A DNA stretch of 64,000 bases from Micromonospora chokoriensis (GTDB lineage Bacteria > Actinomycetota > Actinomycetes > Mycobacteriales > Micromonosporaceae). The first letter of the stretch is position 1. Every line of letters starts with the position of its first letter. Shown in pieces: positions 26,501 to 34,040 of the stretch. The position numbers and the translations under genes are program-made. The notes below the pieces were generated by a model. It searched no databases. It had not been told where the DNA came from and saw only the letters and a list, made by a program, of their open reading frames with translations. The stretch covers positions 5,828,001 through 5,892,000 of the forward strand of contig NZ_LT607409.1 of the NCBI RefSeq assembly GCF_900091505.1, written 5' to 3'.

Positions 26501-27106
26501 ACGGACCCGGCTCTCGATGGAGAGGCCGTGATCCATGATCTCCAGGAAGTAGTTGTCCTTGCCGAAGATGTCCTGGTAGCTCGCGGCGACCTTGAGCGCC
26601 TCGTCGAACTGGCCCAGGCGCAGGCGGGTCTGCACCGCGCCGGACGGGCAGCCGGTGGTCGCCATGATCCCCTCGGCGTGCTCGGCGATCAGCTCCATGT
26701 CCATCCGGGGCCACTTGACGTAGTGCCCCTCCATGGACGCCCGCGAGTTGAGGGTGAACAGGTTCTTCAGACCCTGCGCGTTCTTCGCCCACATCGTCTT
26801 GTGGGTGATCGCGCCGTTACCGGAGATGTCGTCGCTCTTCTGCTCCGGCCGACCCCACTTGACCCGAGCCTTGTGATAGCGCGACTCCGGCGCCACGTAC
26901 GCCTCGACGCCCAGGATCGGCGTGATCCCGGCGGCCATCGCCTGGTTGTAGAAGTCGTTCGCGCCGTGCATGTTGCCGTGGTCGGTGATCGCCACGGCCG
27001 ACATGCCGAGCCGGTTGGCCTCGGCGAACAGGTCCTTCAGCCGGGCCGCTCCGTCGAGCATCGAATACTCCGTGTGCACGTGCAGATGCGCGAACGAATC
27101 AGCCAT
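23576..27106 (-). CDS. dnaE: DNA polymerase III alpha subunit (replicative, DnaE1 type)
   Basis: 1176 residues, the usual length. The PHP domain opens at residue 7 ([23 protein letters not shown]). The C-family polymerase core contains [22 protein letters not shown] and the catalytic aspartates in [13 protein letters not shown] (about residues 415-423). Fingers and helix-hairpin-helix regions follow ([25 protein letters not shown]), and a C-terminal OB fold ([13 protein letters not shown]...[11 protein letters not shown]). It is the catalytic subunit of the chromosomal replicase. The ATG at 27106 has a GGGGGG element upstream. It is divergent from the YciO gene. Confidence 0.98.
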   Translation of the reverse strand: [1176 protein letters not shown]

Positions 27107-27241
27107 GCGTGGCGCCCCCCGGCGGTGTGGATCTTGGTGGTCGGAGCCGACCGGGACCTACCCTACCGAGGTGATCTCGGCGGCTCCACCGTCCGCGCCG
27201 ACGGTCGTGGCCCTCGTCTCCTGCCCGGTCCCGGATGCGCC

Positions 27242-27247
27242 TAGGCT
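27242..27247 (+). promoter_or_regulatory. -10 element of a leaderless promoter (TAGGCT)
   Basis: TAGGCT-N6-ATG; transcription would begin at the start codon of the YciO gene at 27254. Confidence 0.55.
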
Positions 27248-27253
27248 CGCAGG

Positions 27254-27874
27254 ATGGCGAGGTACTACGACGTGCACCCGGAGAACCCCCAGCCCCGGAT
27301 CATCGGCCAGGTCGCCGACCTGATCCGCGGTGGCGGGCTGGTCGCCTACCCGACGGACTCCTGCTACGCGCTCGGCATCCAACTGGGCAACCAGGACGGG
27401 CTGGACCGGATCCGGCAGATCCGCCACCTCGACGACCGGCACCACTTCACGCTGATCTGCCGGGACTTCGCGCAGCTCGGCCAGTTCGTCCAGATCAGCA
27501 ACTCGGTCTTCCGGTCGGTGAAGGCGTCCACCCCGGGCAGCTACACCTTCATCCTGCCGGCCACCCGTGAGGTGCCGCGCCGGATGTTGCACCCGAAGAA
27601 GCGCACCGTCGGCGTACGCGTACCCCGGCACACCGTCACCCAGGCGTTGCTGGCCGAGCTGGGCGAGCCGCTCGTGTCGAGCACCCTGGTCCTGCCCGGC
27701 GACGACGAGCCGATGACCCAGGGCTGGGAGATCAAGGAACGGCTCGACCACCAGGTCGACGCGGTGCTCGACGCCGGCGACTGCGGCATGGAGCCGACGA
27801 CCGTGATCGACCTGTCCGGCCCGGAACCGGAGATCCTGCGCCGGGGCGCCGGCGACGTGTCCCGCTTCGAATAG
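27254..27874 (+). CDS. YciO/YrdC/Sua5 superfamily protein
   Basis: 206 residues, a single YrdC-like domain: GGLVAYPTDSCYALGIQL at the N-terminus, then RIRQIRHLDDRHHFTLICRDF, PGSYTFILPATREVP and RTVGVRVPRH. The SxN motif of genuine threonylcarbamoyl-AMP synthases (TsaC/Sua5), expected around residues 140-145, reads SSTLVLPG here, so it fits the YciO branch rather than TsaC. YciO proteins bind RNA or nucleotides and are paralogues whose role is less defined. The gene appears to be leaderless and is divergent from dnaE. Homologues are annotated as L-threonylcarbamoyladenylate synthase, which should be treated with caution. Confidence 0.85.
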   Translation: MARYYDVHPENPQPRIIGQVADLIRGGGLVAYPTDSCYALGIQLGNQDGLDRIRQIRHLDDRHHFTLICRDFAQLGQFVQISNSVFRSVKASTPGSYTFILPATREVPRRMLHPKKRTVGVRVPRHTVTQALLAELGEPLVSSTLVLPGDDEPMTQGWEIKERLDHQVDAVLDAGDCGMEPTTVIDLSGPEPEILRRGAGDVSRFE

Positions 27875-27961
27875 CCGTCGGGTGCCGGACCGAACGGGGA
27901 CGCTGCGGCACCACCCGCCGTACGCTCGGGGATCGGCACCGGCGAGCATTGGACACCCGGC

Positions 27962-28507
27962 ATGCCCGACGCGGACGACATCGACGCCCTGGCCCGGTCC
28001 GCCGCACACGGCGACCCGGCGGCGTTGGACGCCCTGCTGCTCGCGGTGCGCCCCGAGGTGCTGCGACTGTGCGCCCGGTTCCTGCCCCATCGGGAGGACG
28101 CCGAGGAGGCCTGCCAGGACACCCTGCTGGCCCTGGCCAACGGCATCACCCGGTTCGAGGGACGCTCCTCGTTCCGCACCTGGCTGCACCGGCTCGCCGC
28201 CAACCGGGCCCGCTCGACGTACCGCGCGCTGCGCCGCCGCTGCCGGCTGGAGGCCGGCGGCGTACCACTGCCCGACCGGGCCGACCCACGACGGACGAGC
28301 GTGGTCGCGGGCACCCGCCTCGACCTGCTCGACGCCTTCGACGCCGTCCGCCCCGACCTCGCCGAGGTGGTGGCCCTGCGCGACGTTCTCGGGCTGAGCT
28401 ATCCCGAGATCGCCGAGTTGCTCGACGTGCCGGTGGGCACCGTGAAGTCGCGGTTGCACCTGGCCCGCCACCAGGTCCGACAACGGCTCGGCACCGACCC
28501 GGGCTGA
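27962..28507 (+). CDS. ECF-type RNA polymerase sigma factor
   Basis: 181 residues. Region 2 is LLAVRPEVLRLCARFLPHREDAEEACQD...FRTWLHRLAANRARS; region 4 is LAEVVALRDVLGLSYPEIAELLDVPVGTVKSRLHLARHQ. Both are complete. The start is the ATG at 27962. No anti-sigma factor gene follows; 40 bp downstream on the same strand is a lipoprotein gene, and after that, convergent, a membrane Ser/Thr kinase. The lipoprotein or the kinase may transmit the activating signal, which is inference from position only. Confidence 0.9.
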   Translation: MPDADDIDALARSAAHGDPAALDALLLAVRPEVLRLCARFLPHREDAEEACQDTLLALANGITRFEGRSSFRTWLHRLAANRARSTYRALRRRCRLEAGGVPLPDRADPRRTSVVAGTRLDLLDAFDAVRPDLAEVVALRDVLGLSYPEIAELLDVPVGTVKSRLHLARHQVRQRLGTDPG

Positions 28508-28547
28508 GTTGGCGCGACGCGTCGACGATCGGGGGGAAGGGGGACGG

Positions 28548-29090
28548 GTGACTGCTCTCCGCCGGGCGGCCGGCCGGGCCGGCACCGCTCTCGCGGTCAC
28601 CGTGGCGGTCGCCGCCTGCGGCAGCGACGCGGTCTCGCCGCTGCCCGTACAGCCACCCGGACCGTCGACGACGGCGGTGGCGTCTGCCCCCACGCCGTCG
28701 GTGACGCCCGGCGTCAGCCGGTCGGCAACTCGGCCGCCGCCGGCCGCCGAGGCGCCGATACCGCCCGCGCCGGTCAGGACCCGGGGTACGCCACCGCGAC
28801 CGACCCCGTCACCGACCACGCCGACCAGCAGTTGCCTCGGCGCGGTCCGCTACGACCTGCCGGTGGCCGACACCGAACTGGAGTTGCTGCGGTCGCTCTG
28901 CGTCGCCACCGGCGCGGTGCTGCGAATCCAGGGAATCGGACCCGGCCTGGTCACCGTGGACCGGCCGGAGCTGGTCTCGCAGCACTACGAGGCCGGGGTG
29001 GTGGACATCCGGTTCGTCCGACCCGGCACCGTCGCCGTCACGATCCCGAAGGACGACCGCGCGCACACCATCACCGTGGTGGTCCGTTAG
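28548..29090 (+). CDS. Secreted lipoprotein of unknown function
   Basis: 180 residues from a GTG preceded by GGGGGGAAGGGGG. A lipoprotein signal peptide ends in VAVAAC-GS, with the acylated Cys near residue 22. A Pro/Thr/Ser-rich linker of about 80 residues leads to a ~75-residue globular domain (SCLGAVRYDLPVADTELELL to the C-terminus) with two cysteines and alternating beta-like segments. No family is recognised. It directly follows the ECF sigma gene, probably in one transcript. Its stop codon lies only 5 bp from the stop of the convergent kinase gene, with no room for a terminator between them. Confidence 0.75.
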   Translation: MTALRRAAGRAGTALAVTVAVAACGSDAVSPLPVQPPGPSTTAVASAPTPSVTPGVSRSATRPPPAAEAPIPPAPVRTRGTPPRPTPSPTTPTSSCLGAVRYDLPVADTELELLRSLCVATGAVLRIQGIGPGLVTVDRPELVSQHYEAGVVDIRFVRPGTVAVTIPKDDRAHTITVVVR

Positions 29091-29095
29091 CCGAC

Positions 29096-30475
29096 TCAGC
29101 GCACCCGCACGCCGGCGAGCAGGGTGTCCACGAACGCGGTGGTGTCGTCCGGGGGCGTGATCTGCACGTACACCAGGGCGGCCCGGCCGGGATGCAGGCC
29201 GGCGGACTCGACGATCCGCGGCCGACCCCGGTCGCAGCGGTACGCCACCACCGTCCATTCGACGCCCGCCTGGCGGGTGGTGCGAGCCGGGGCGGGCGTG
29301 CAGTCTCCGTGCGTCCGCTCGGCCAGGAATCCGGCCGGTGTGGTGCGGGCCGCCGTGGCGGCGGAGAAGCCGACGAACGCGCCGGGCAGCCGGGGGTCGG
29401 CGGCCCAGCGGTGCGGTTGCGGCGACATCACCAGCGCCGCCTCCGGTCGGCCAGCGGCGTCGAACTGGCCCGCCCAGGTGCTACCCGTGGCGGACCAGCC
29501 GGCCGGCACCAGCACGGTCAACGGCCCGCTCGTGTACGTCTCCGCGGCGGGCCGCCCCGACCCGGCACCACCGGGCTCCGCGTCCACCCCGCCCAACAGC
29601 GCGGCGGCCACGAGAGCCGGCCCGGCCCACCGCAGCCGGTGACGACGGCCAGCCGCCCGGCCGGGTGACGGTGGCAGCCGTGCCGGGCCGCTCGCGCGCA
29701 CCAGCGCGGCCCGCAGGGCGGCAGCGTCGGGATAGCGGTCGTCCGGACGGTGGGCGATGGCTCGGGCGAGCACCGCCGCGACCGCCGGTGGCACGCCGTC
29801 CCGGAGTCGAATGTCGAGGGCGCGGCGACCCGGGGCGGCGCCCACCGGGTCGGCGGCCAGCAGTCGGATGCCGAGCCGGCCGAGCCCGTACACGTCGGCG
29901 CGGGTGTCGACCACCGCGCCCGGGTCGTCCTGCTCCGGGGCCATGTACCCGGGAGTGCCGGCCCGGGCGGTCAGCCCGGAGGCGGCGGCGAGCGCCTTCG
30001 CGAGGCCGAGGTCGGCGATCAGCACCTGTTCGGCGTCCGGGCCGACAGAGCGGAACAGGATGTTGCCCGGCGTGAGGTCACGGTGCACGACGCCGTGTCG
30101 GTGCAGCACGGCGACCCCGGCGCAGACCTGGCCGAGCAGCCGCAGCGCCGAGGAGGCGGGGATCTCGTCGGCGGCCAGGCGGTCCCGCAGGCTCCCCCGG
30201 TCCGCCCAGGCCAGGACCGCGTACGGGCGACCGTCGGGCAACTCGCCGACGGTGTGCACCCGGATCAGTCGCTCGTGTTCCAGTCGGCGCAGCAGCCGGG
30301 CCTCGTCCAGAAAGCGTTCCCGCACCCGCAGGTCGTGGCTCCAGTTCTCGGCCAGCACCTTGATCGCGACGCGGGTGTCGAGGACCGCGTCGTAGCCCAG
30401 CCATACCGTCGCGAACGATCCGACGCCGAGCAGTCGCTCGACGGCGTAGGGCCCGATCCGCAGCGGAGCCGTCAC
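29096..30475 (-). CDS. Membrane Ser/Thr protein kinase with extracellular domain
   Basis: 459 residues from the GTG at 30475 (GGGGGTGA upstream); the longer frame upstream is not coding-like. The kinase domain lies at about residues 8-265: GVGSFATV loop, VAIKVL lysine, catalytic HRDLTPGN, DLG in place of DFG (LIADLGLAK), and GTPGYMAPEQ. The lysine normally following HRDL is Thr, so activity could be reduced. A short hydrophobic segment (WAGPALVAAALLGG) is followed by a ~150-residue C-terminal domain with two cysteines (GDCTPAP, YRCDRGR), probably extracellular. It converges on the ECF/lipoprotein unit and is divergent from a secreted protein gene, suggesting an envelope-sensing cluster. Confidence 0.82.
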   Translation of the reverse strand: MTAPLRIGPYAVERLLGVGSFATVWLGYDAVLDTRVAIKVLAENWSHDLRVRERFLDEARLLRRLEHERLIRVHTVGELPDGRPYAVLAWADRGSLRDRLAADEIPASSALRLLGQVCAGVAVLHRHGVVHRDLTPGNILFRSVGPDAEQVLIADLGLAKALAAASGLTARAGTPGYMAPEQDDPGAVVDTRADVYGLGRLGIRLLAADPVGAAPGRRALDIRLRDGVPPAVAAVLARAIAHRPDDRYPDAAALRAALVRASGPARLPPSPGRAAGRRHRLRWAGPALVAAALLGGVDAEPGGAGSGRPAAETYTSGPLTVLVPAGWSATGSTWAGQFDAAGRPEAALVMSPQPHRWAADPRLPGAFVGFSAATAARTTPAGFLAERTHGDCTPAPARTTRQAGVEWTVVAYRCDRGRPRIVESAGLHPGRAALVYVQITPPDDTTAFVDTLLAGVRVR

Positions 30476-30597
30476 GGTGTCACCCCCGGCCGGCGTTTCT
30501 CTGCACAGTAGACCGGGCCGGGCGTGAACCTCACGAACCGTTGGCTCCGGCGCGGTGACTAACAGGGCAGGACACCTCGTCACCGAAGGAGAACGCC

Positions 30598-31167
30598 ATG
30601 AAACGTCAGTCACTCCTCCTCACCATCGCCCTCCTGACGCTCGGCACGCTCGTCCCGGCCACCGTCGCCGGCCCGGCAGCGGCGGCTGCTCCGGTCGGCG
30701 CCACGCCGACCGCGGGACACCAGCACCCGCAGGTGCTCGGCGTGGGCGGCGCCGGGGCGTACCGGATCGGCGCCAGCCTGGCGGCGCTCACCGCGGCCGG
30801 GCACATCGACTGGACCGCGTCGAGCTGCGGCGGGGTGGTGCACGCCGGCGCGACCGGCTCCTGGGCCGGCGTGATCCTGCTGGCCTTCCGCGACGGCCGA
30901 CTGGTGGAGGTCGGTACGGCCACCGCACCCCCGCACTCGCCCGCCGGGGCGTCGGTCGGCATGTCCTTCGCCGAACTGGAGGACATCTACGGGCGGCGGG
31001 GTTCGCTGATCCGCAACGACGCGGGGGACGCCGAGGCGTACCTGGTGCGGGTCGGCTCGCGGGTGGAGTTGTTCACCGGGCACCCGATCCGGCCGGGCGT
31101 CGGCTACTTCCAGGTCGGGCCGGCCAGCTTCGTCGAGCGCAACTTCCGGCAGGGCACGGCCTGCTGA
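30598..31167 (+). CDS. Secreted protein of unknown function
   Basis: 189 residues. An N-terminal Sec signal peptide (MKRQSLLLTIALLTLGTLV...AAAA) is followed by a ~155-residue domain with Gly-rich strands (LGVGGAGAYRIGASLAAL; CGGVVHAGATGSW; VEVGTATAPP) and two cysteines, one near SSCGG and one as the last residue (QGTAC), which may form a disulfide. The repeated pattern 'aLtAAGhIdW' and 'SFaELEdIYG' resembles small secreted actinobacterial proteins without an assigned function. A GAAGGAG site precedes the ATG. It is divergent from the membrane kinase gene, whose ectodomain might sense it; that is speculation. Confidence 0.7.
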   Translation: MKRQSLLLTIALLTLGTLVPATVAGPAAAAAPVGATPTAGHQHPQVLGVGGAGAYRIGASLAALTAAGHIDWTASSCGGVVHAGATGSWAGVILLAFRDGRLVEVGTATAPPHSPAGASVGMSFAELEDIYGRRGSLIRNDAGDAEAYLVRVGSRVELFTGHPIRPGVGYFQVGPASFVERNFRQGTAC

Positions 31168-31180
31168 GCAGGGATTACTG

Positions 31181-31210
31181 CGGGGCGTCCGGTGTGGGCC
31201 GGGCGCCCCG
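31181..31210 (+). terminator. Hairpin after the secreted-protein gene
   Basis: 12-bp arms (CGGGGCGTCCGG and CCGGGCGCCCCG) with one G-T pair and a 6-nt loop, 14 nt after the stop codon. Confidence 0.6.
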
Positions 31211-31245
31211 TTCCCGTACCTGCGGGCAACACAACGGTATCGCCG

Positions 31246-31275
31246 TAGACAACACTGTGTGTCACACAGTATGGT
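31246..31275 (+). promoter_or_regulatory. Leaderless promoter of the PadR/HAAS operon
   Basis: TAGACA (31246-31251), 18-nt spacer, TATGGT (31270-31275), then 7 nt to the ATG at 31283. The spacer is filled by a perfect palindrome, so repressor binding would block polymerase. Confidence 0.7.
31254..31270. promoter_or_regulatory. Perfect 17-bp palindromic operator (PadR type), with an overlapping 10-bp inverted repeat
   Basis: ACTGTGTG-T-CACACAGT. Overlapping it, TGTGTCACAC (31258-31267) and GTGTGACACA (31274-31283) form a second inverted repeat that runs into the start codon. The two overlapping symmetric sites suggest cooperative or alternative binding by the PadR protein encoded immediately downstream. 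Confidence 0.75.
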
Positions 31276-31282
31276 GTGACAC

Positions 31283-31624
31283 ATGGTTAGCGAGGACGTT
31301 CTACGGACGCACCTACAGGAGTTGCGTCGAGGCACCGTCGTGGTGGCCAGCCTGGTCGCGCTACGCCGACCTGACTACGGCTACGCACTGCTGCAAAGGC
31401 TCACCGAACACGGCTTTCCGGTGGACGCCAACACCCTCTATCCGCTGCTGCGCCGCCTGGAGGACCAGGGGCTGCTGACCAGCGAGTGGAACACCGAGGA
31501 GAGCCGGCCGCGCAAGTTCTACCGGACCAGCGACGAGGGCGAGTCGATGCTGAGCCGGCTACTGGACGACCTCGCCGCCGTGCAGACCTCCGTCACCGGG
31601 CTGATCCAAGGAGTGGACCGATGA
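31283..31624 (+). CDS. Short PadR family regulator
   Basis: 113 residues, the compact (subfamily s) PadR type: winged HTH with TVVVASLVALRRPDYGYALL...TLYPLLRRLEDQGLL...SRPRKFYRTSDEGESML. It has no long C-terminal domain. Transcript and gene appear to start together, with no ribosome site. Its stop overlaps the start of the next gene (ATGA), an arrangement recurrent for PadR regulators with HAAS-domain membrane partners. It probably autoregulates through the palindrome over its promoter. Confidence 0.92.
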   Translation: MVSEDVLRTHLQELRRGTVVVASLVALRRPDYGYALLQRLTEHGFPVDANTLYPLLRRLEDQGLLTSEWNTEESRPRKFYRTSDEGESMLSRLLDDLAAVQTSVTGLIQGVDR

Positions 31625-32568
31625 ACACCCTGACCGACCGCTACCTCGCCGCCACCCTGCGCTCGGTGCCTGCTCCGCGTCGCGACGAGATCGCCAACGA
31701 GCTGCGCGCGTCCATCGACGACATGGTCGAGGGTCGGACCGACAGCGGCCAGGACGCCGCCACCGCCGAGCGGGAGGTGCTCACCGAGCTGGGCAACCCC
31801 GACGTGCTGGCCGCCCGGTACGCCGACCGCCGGCTGCAACTGATCGGCCCCACCTACTACCTGCTCTGGCTGCGACTGCTGAAGCTGCTGCTCAGCTTCA
31901 TCCCGGCGCTCGTCGGCACGATCGTCACGGTGGTCGAGGCCGCCGAGGGAAAGGGCTTCGGCGCCATCGGGCCCGGCCTCGTCGTGGCTATGCAGGTGGC
32001 CGTCCAGATCGCCTTCTGGCTCACAGTGACCTTCGCCGTCATCGAGCGCAGCCAGGCCGCCGTGGACCTGCCGGAGTGGACCGTCGACCAGCTGCCCGAC
32101 GCCCCGGCCCGCCGGGGCATCCCCCTCGCCGACACCATCGCGTCCGTGATCATGCTGGTGCTGACCATCGGCTACCTGCCGTTCCAGCACTACCGGTCGT
32201 GGGTGCGGGACACCGACGGCGAGAACATCCCGCTCCTCGACCCGGCCCTCTGGTCGTTCTGGCTGCCGGCGCTGATCGTCGTGCTGGTCCTCAGCGTCAT
32301 CTTCGAGGTCGTGAAATACCGGATCGGCCGTTGGACCTGGGGCCTGTTCGGCGTCAAGGCGCTGCTCAACCTGGCGTTCTCGGTGCCGCTGGCGTGGCTG
32401 GCGCTCTCCGACCGGCTGCTCAACCCGGCCCTGGGCGAGCGACTGAGCTGGGTCGCGGAGGCGGACAACCGGGAGTCCATCGGACTGGCCATCGCGGTGG
32501 GTACCGCGGCGGTCGTGGTCTGGGACCTGGTCGACACCGCCCGCAAGACGCGCCAGCAGACGGCGTGA
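31621..32568 (+). CDS. HAAS-type (PadR-associated) integral membrane protein
   Basis: 315 residues. The N-terminal ~75 residues (RRDEIANELRASIDDMVEG...EREVLTELGNPDVLAARYADRR) are the helical HAAS/permease-prefix signature found beside PadR regulators. About six hydrophobic segments follow (LLWLRLLKLLLSFIPALV, AVQIAFWLTVTFAVI, IASVIMLVLTIGYL, WSFWLPALIVVLVLSVIF, ALLNLAFSVPLAWLAL and a last one near residue 290). The gene overlaps the PadR gene by 4 bp. The biochemical role of such proteins is not established; they may be sensors or membrane anchors controlling the PadR protein. Confidence 0.82.
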   Translation: MNTLTDRYLAATLRSVPAPRRDEIANELRASIDDMVEGRTDSGQDAATAEREVLTELGNPDVLAARYADRRLQLIGPTYYLLWLRLLKLLLSFIPALVGTIVTVVEAAEGKGFGAIGPGLVVAMQVAVQIAFWLTVTFAVIERSQAAVDLPEWTVDQLPDAPARRGIPLADTIASVIMLVLTIGYLPFQHYRSWVRDTDGENIPLLDPALWSFWLPALIVVLVLSVIFEVVKYRIGRWTWGLFGVKALLNLAFSVPLAWLALSDRLLNPALGERLSWVAEADNRESIGLAIAVGTAAVVVWDLVDTARKTRQQTA

Positions 32569-32579
32569 GCGACACCCGA

Positions 32580-32612
32580 GGCGGCCCGGCGCGGAGTACG
32601 CGCCGGGCCGCC
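32580..32612 (+). terminator. Hairpin terminator after the PadR/HAAS operon
   Basis: Perfect arms of about 14 bp (GCGGCCCGGCGCG core) with a 5-nt GAGTA loop, 11 nt after the stop codon. Confidence 0.75.
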
Positions 32613-32714
32613 GCCCGTCGGCGTGCGGGCAGCGACACCCGACCACCCCGTGACCACGGCGGCGGACGCCCGCCCGGTCTACGGGCGGGCAGACCGTCGT
32701 GGCATCGTTCCCGA

Positions 32715-34040
32715 ATGACCGAGGCACCGCGAGAGGAATGGCGCCGCCCGGGCCCGACGGCCGAGCAGCGGCGCAACGACCTCTGGATCGGGCTGGCGGT
32801 GACCGGGCTGGCGGTGTTCAGCCTCACCCTGGCCCGCAGCGCCGGGATGTTCCTGCTGGGCCCTCCGCCGTCCGGCCCGGAACAGCTCTTCTGGACCGTC
32901 GCGGTGACCCTGCCGCTGATGTGGCGGCGGCGCTGGCCGGTCGCGATCCTGCTGGTCGTCTCGGTGGCGTTCATCGCCGCGCAGGCACGGTCCGCCCCGG
33001 AGACCCAACTCTCCTCGGGGGCCCTGTTCAGCGCCCTCTACTCCGTCGGCGCCTGGAGCAGCGACCGTCGCCTGGCCCGCCGACTGCGGATCGGCGTGAT
33101 CGTCACGATGTTCGTCTGGTTGGGCATCTCCTACACGGCGGTGATCGACCAGATTCCGCCCGGCACCTTCTCCGACGCGGTCGGGCCGGTGCCCCCGGTG
33201 CTCGCTGCGATGGTCAGCGGTGTGCTGGTCAACGGACTGTTCTTCGGCTTCGCGTACTTCTTCGGCGAGACGTCCTGGGTGGCCGCGCGGCGGGAGCACG
33301 AGCTGCGCGAACAGGCCGAGGAACTACGCCGCTCGCAGGCCGAGGCCCGGGAGCGGGCCGTGCTCGGCGAACGGGTCCGGATCGCCCGGGAGCTGCACGA
33401 CGTGGTCGCCCACCACGTGTCGGTGATGGGCGTGCAGGCGTCCGCCTGCCGCCGGGTGTTCGACCGCGACCAGGACAAGGCCCGCACCGCACTCACGGCG
33501 ATCGAACAGAGCGCGCGTACCGCCGTCGACGAACTGCGTCGCATGCTCGGCGTGCTGCGGACCTCCAACGGCGCCGACGCCGCGCCGCCGGCCGCCGGCG
33601 GCGTCGAGCGGATCGGCGAGCTGGTCGAGCGGGCCCGCGTCGCCGGCCTGACGGCAACCCTCGGGGTGTACGGCGACGCTGTCGCGTTGCCCGAGTCGGT
33701 CTCGCAGGCGGCCTACCGGGTGACGCAGGAGGCGGTCACCAACACCCTGAAACACTCCGGGGCGGGCCTGTTGGACGTACGGGTCCGGTACCTGGCCCGG
33801 GAGGTGGAGGTCGACGTGACCGACGACGGACGGGCCGACGGCCGGACCAACACCCAGGGTCTGGGGCTGATCGGGATGCGTGAACGGGTCACCGCCCACG
33901 ACGGCGACCTGGAGGCCGGGCCGCGCGCCGGCGGCGGTTGGCGGGTCCGCGCCCGTTTCCCCCTGGCCTCGGCGGCGGGCCCTCGGCACCAGCCGGGCGA
34001 CGAGCGACTCCGGACCGTTGACGGGGAGGACAGGGCATGA
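32715..34040 (+). CDS. Sensor histidine kinase, NarL-partner (HisKA_3) family
   Basis: 441 residues from the ATG at 32715; the open frame upstream is antisense noise over the previous gene. The N-terminal ~190 residues hold about four to six membrane segments. The dimerisation/phosphoacceptor helix is RIARELHDVVAHHVSVMGVQA (His in ELHDVVAHH). The HATPase_c domain has YRVTQEAVTNTLKHSG (N box), VTDDG and GLGLIGMRERV. It autophosphorylates in response to a membrane or small-molecule signal and passes phosphate to the response regulator encoded next, with which it overlaps by 4 bp (ATGA). Confidence 0.92.
   Translation: MTEAPREEWRRPGPTAEQRRNDLWIGLAVTGLAVFSLTLARSAGMFLLGPPPSGPEQLFWTVAVTLPLMWRRRWPVAILLVVSVAFIAAQARSAPETQLSSGALFSALYSVGAWSSDRRLARRLRIGVIVTMFVWLGISYTAVIDQIPPGTFSDAVGPVPPVLAAMVSGVLVNGLFFGFAYFFGETSWVAARREHELREQAEELRRSQAEARERAVLGERVRIARELHDVVAHHVSVMGVQASACRRVFDRDQDKARTALTAIEQSARTAVDELRRMLGVLRTSNGADAAPPAAGGVERIGELVERARVAGLTATLGVYGDAVALPESVSQAAYRVTQEAVTNTLKHSGAGLLDVRVRYLAREVEVDVTDDGRADGRTNTQGLGLIGMRERVTAHDGDLEAGPRAGGGWRVRARFPLASAAGPRHQPGDERLRTVDGEDRA

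Noticed and set aside
23696..27244. 1182-codon open frame antisense to dnaE
   Set aside because: It mirrors the coding strand of a full-length, motif-complete dnaE; the protein is Arg/His/Asp-rich without any fold. Long antisense frames are expected at this GC content.
27254..27874. Annotation as TsaC/Sua5 threonylcarbamoyl-AMP synthase
   Set aside because: The SxN motif expected in genuine synthases is not present; the protein fits the YciO branch.
31486..32568. Start of the HAAS-type protein inside the PadR gene
   Set aside because: The extension is out-of-frame PadR sequence; the ATG at 31621 gives the usual ATGA overlap.
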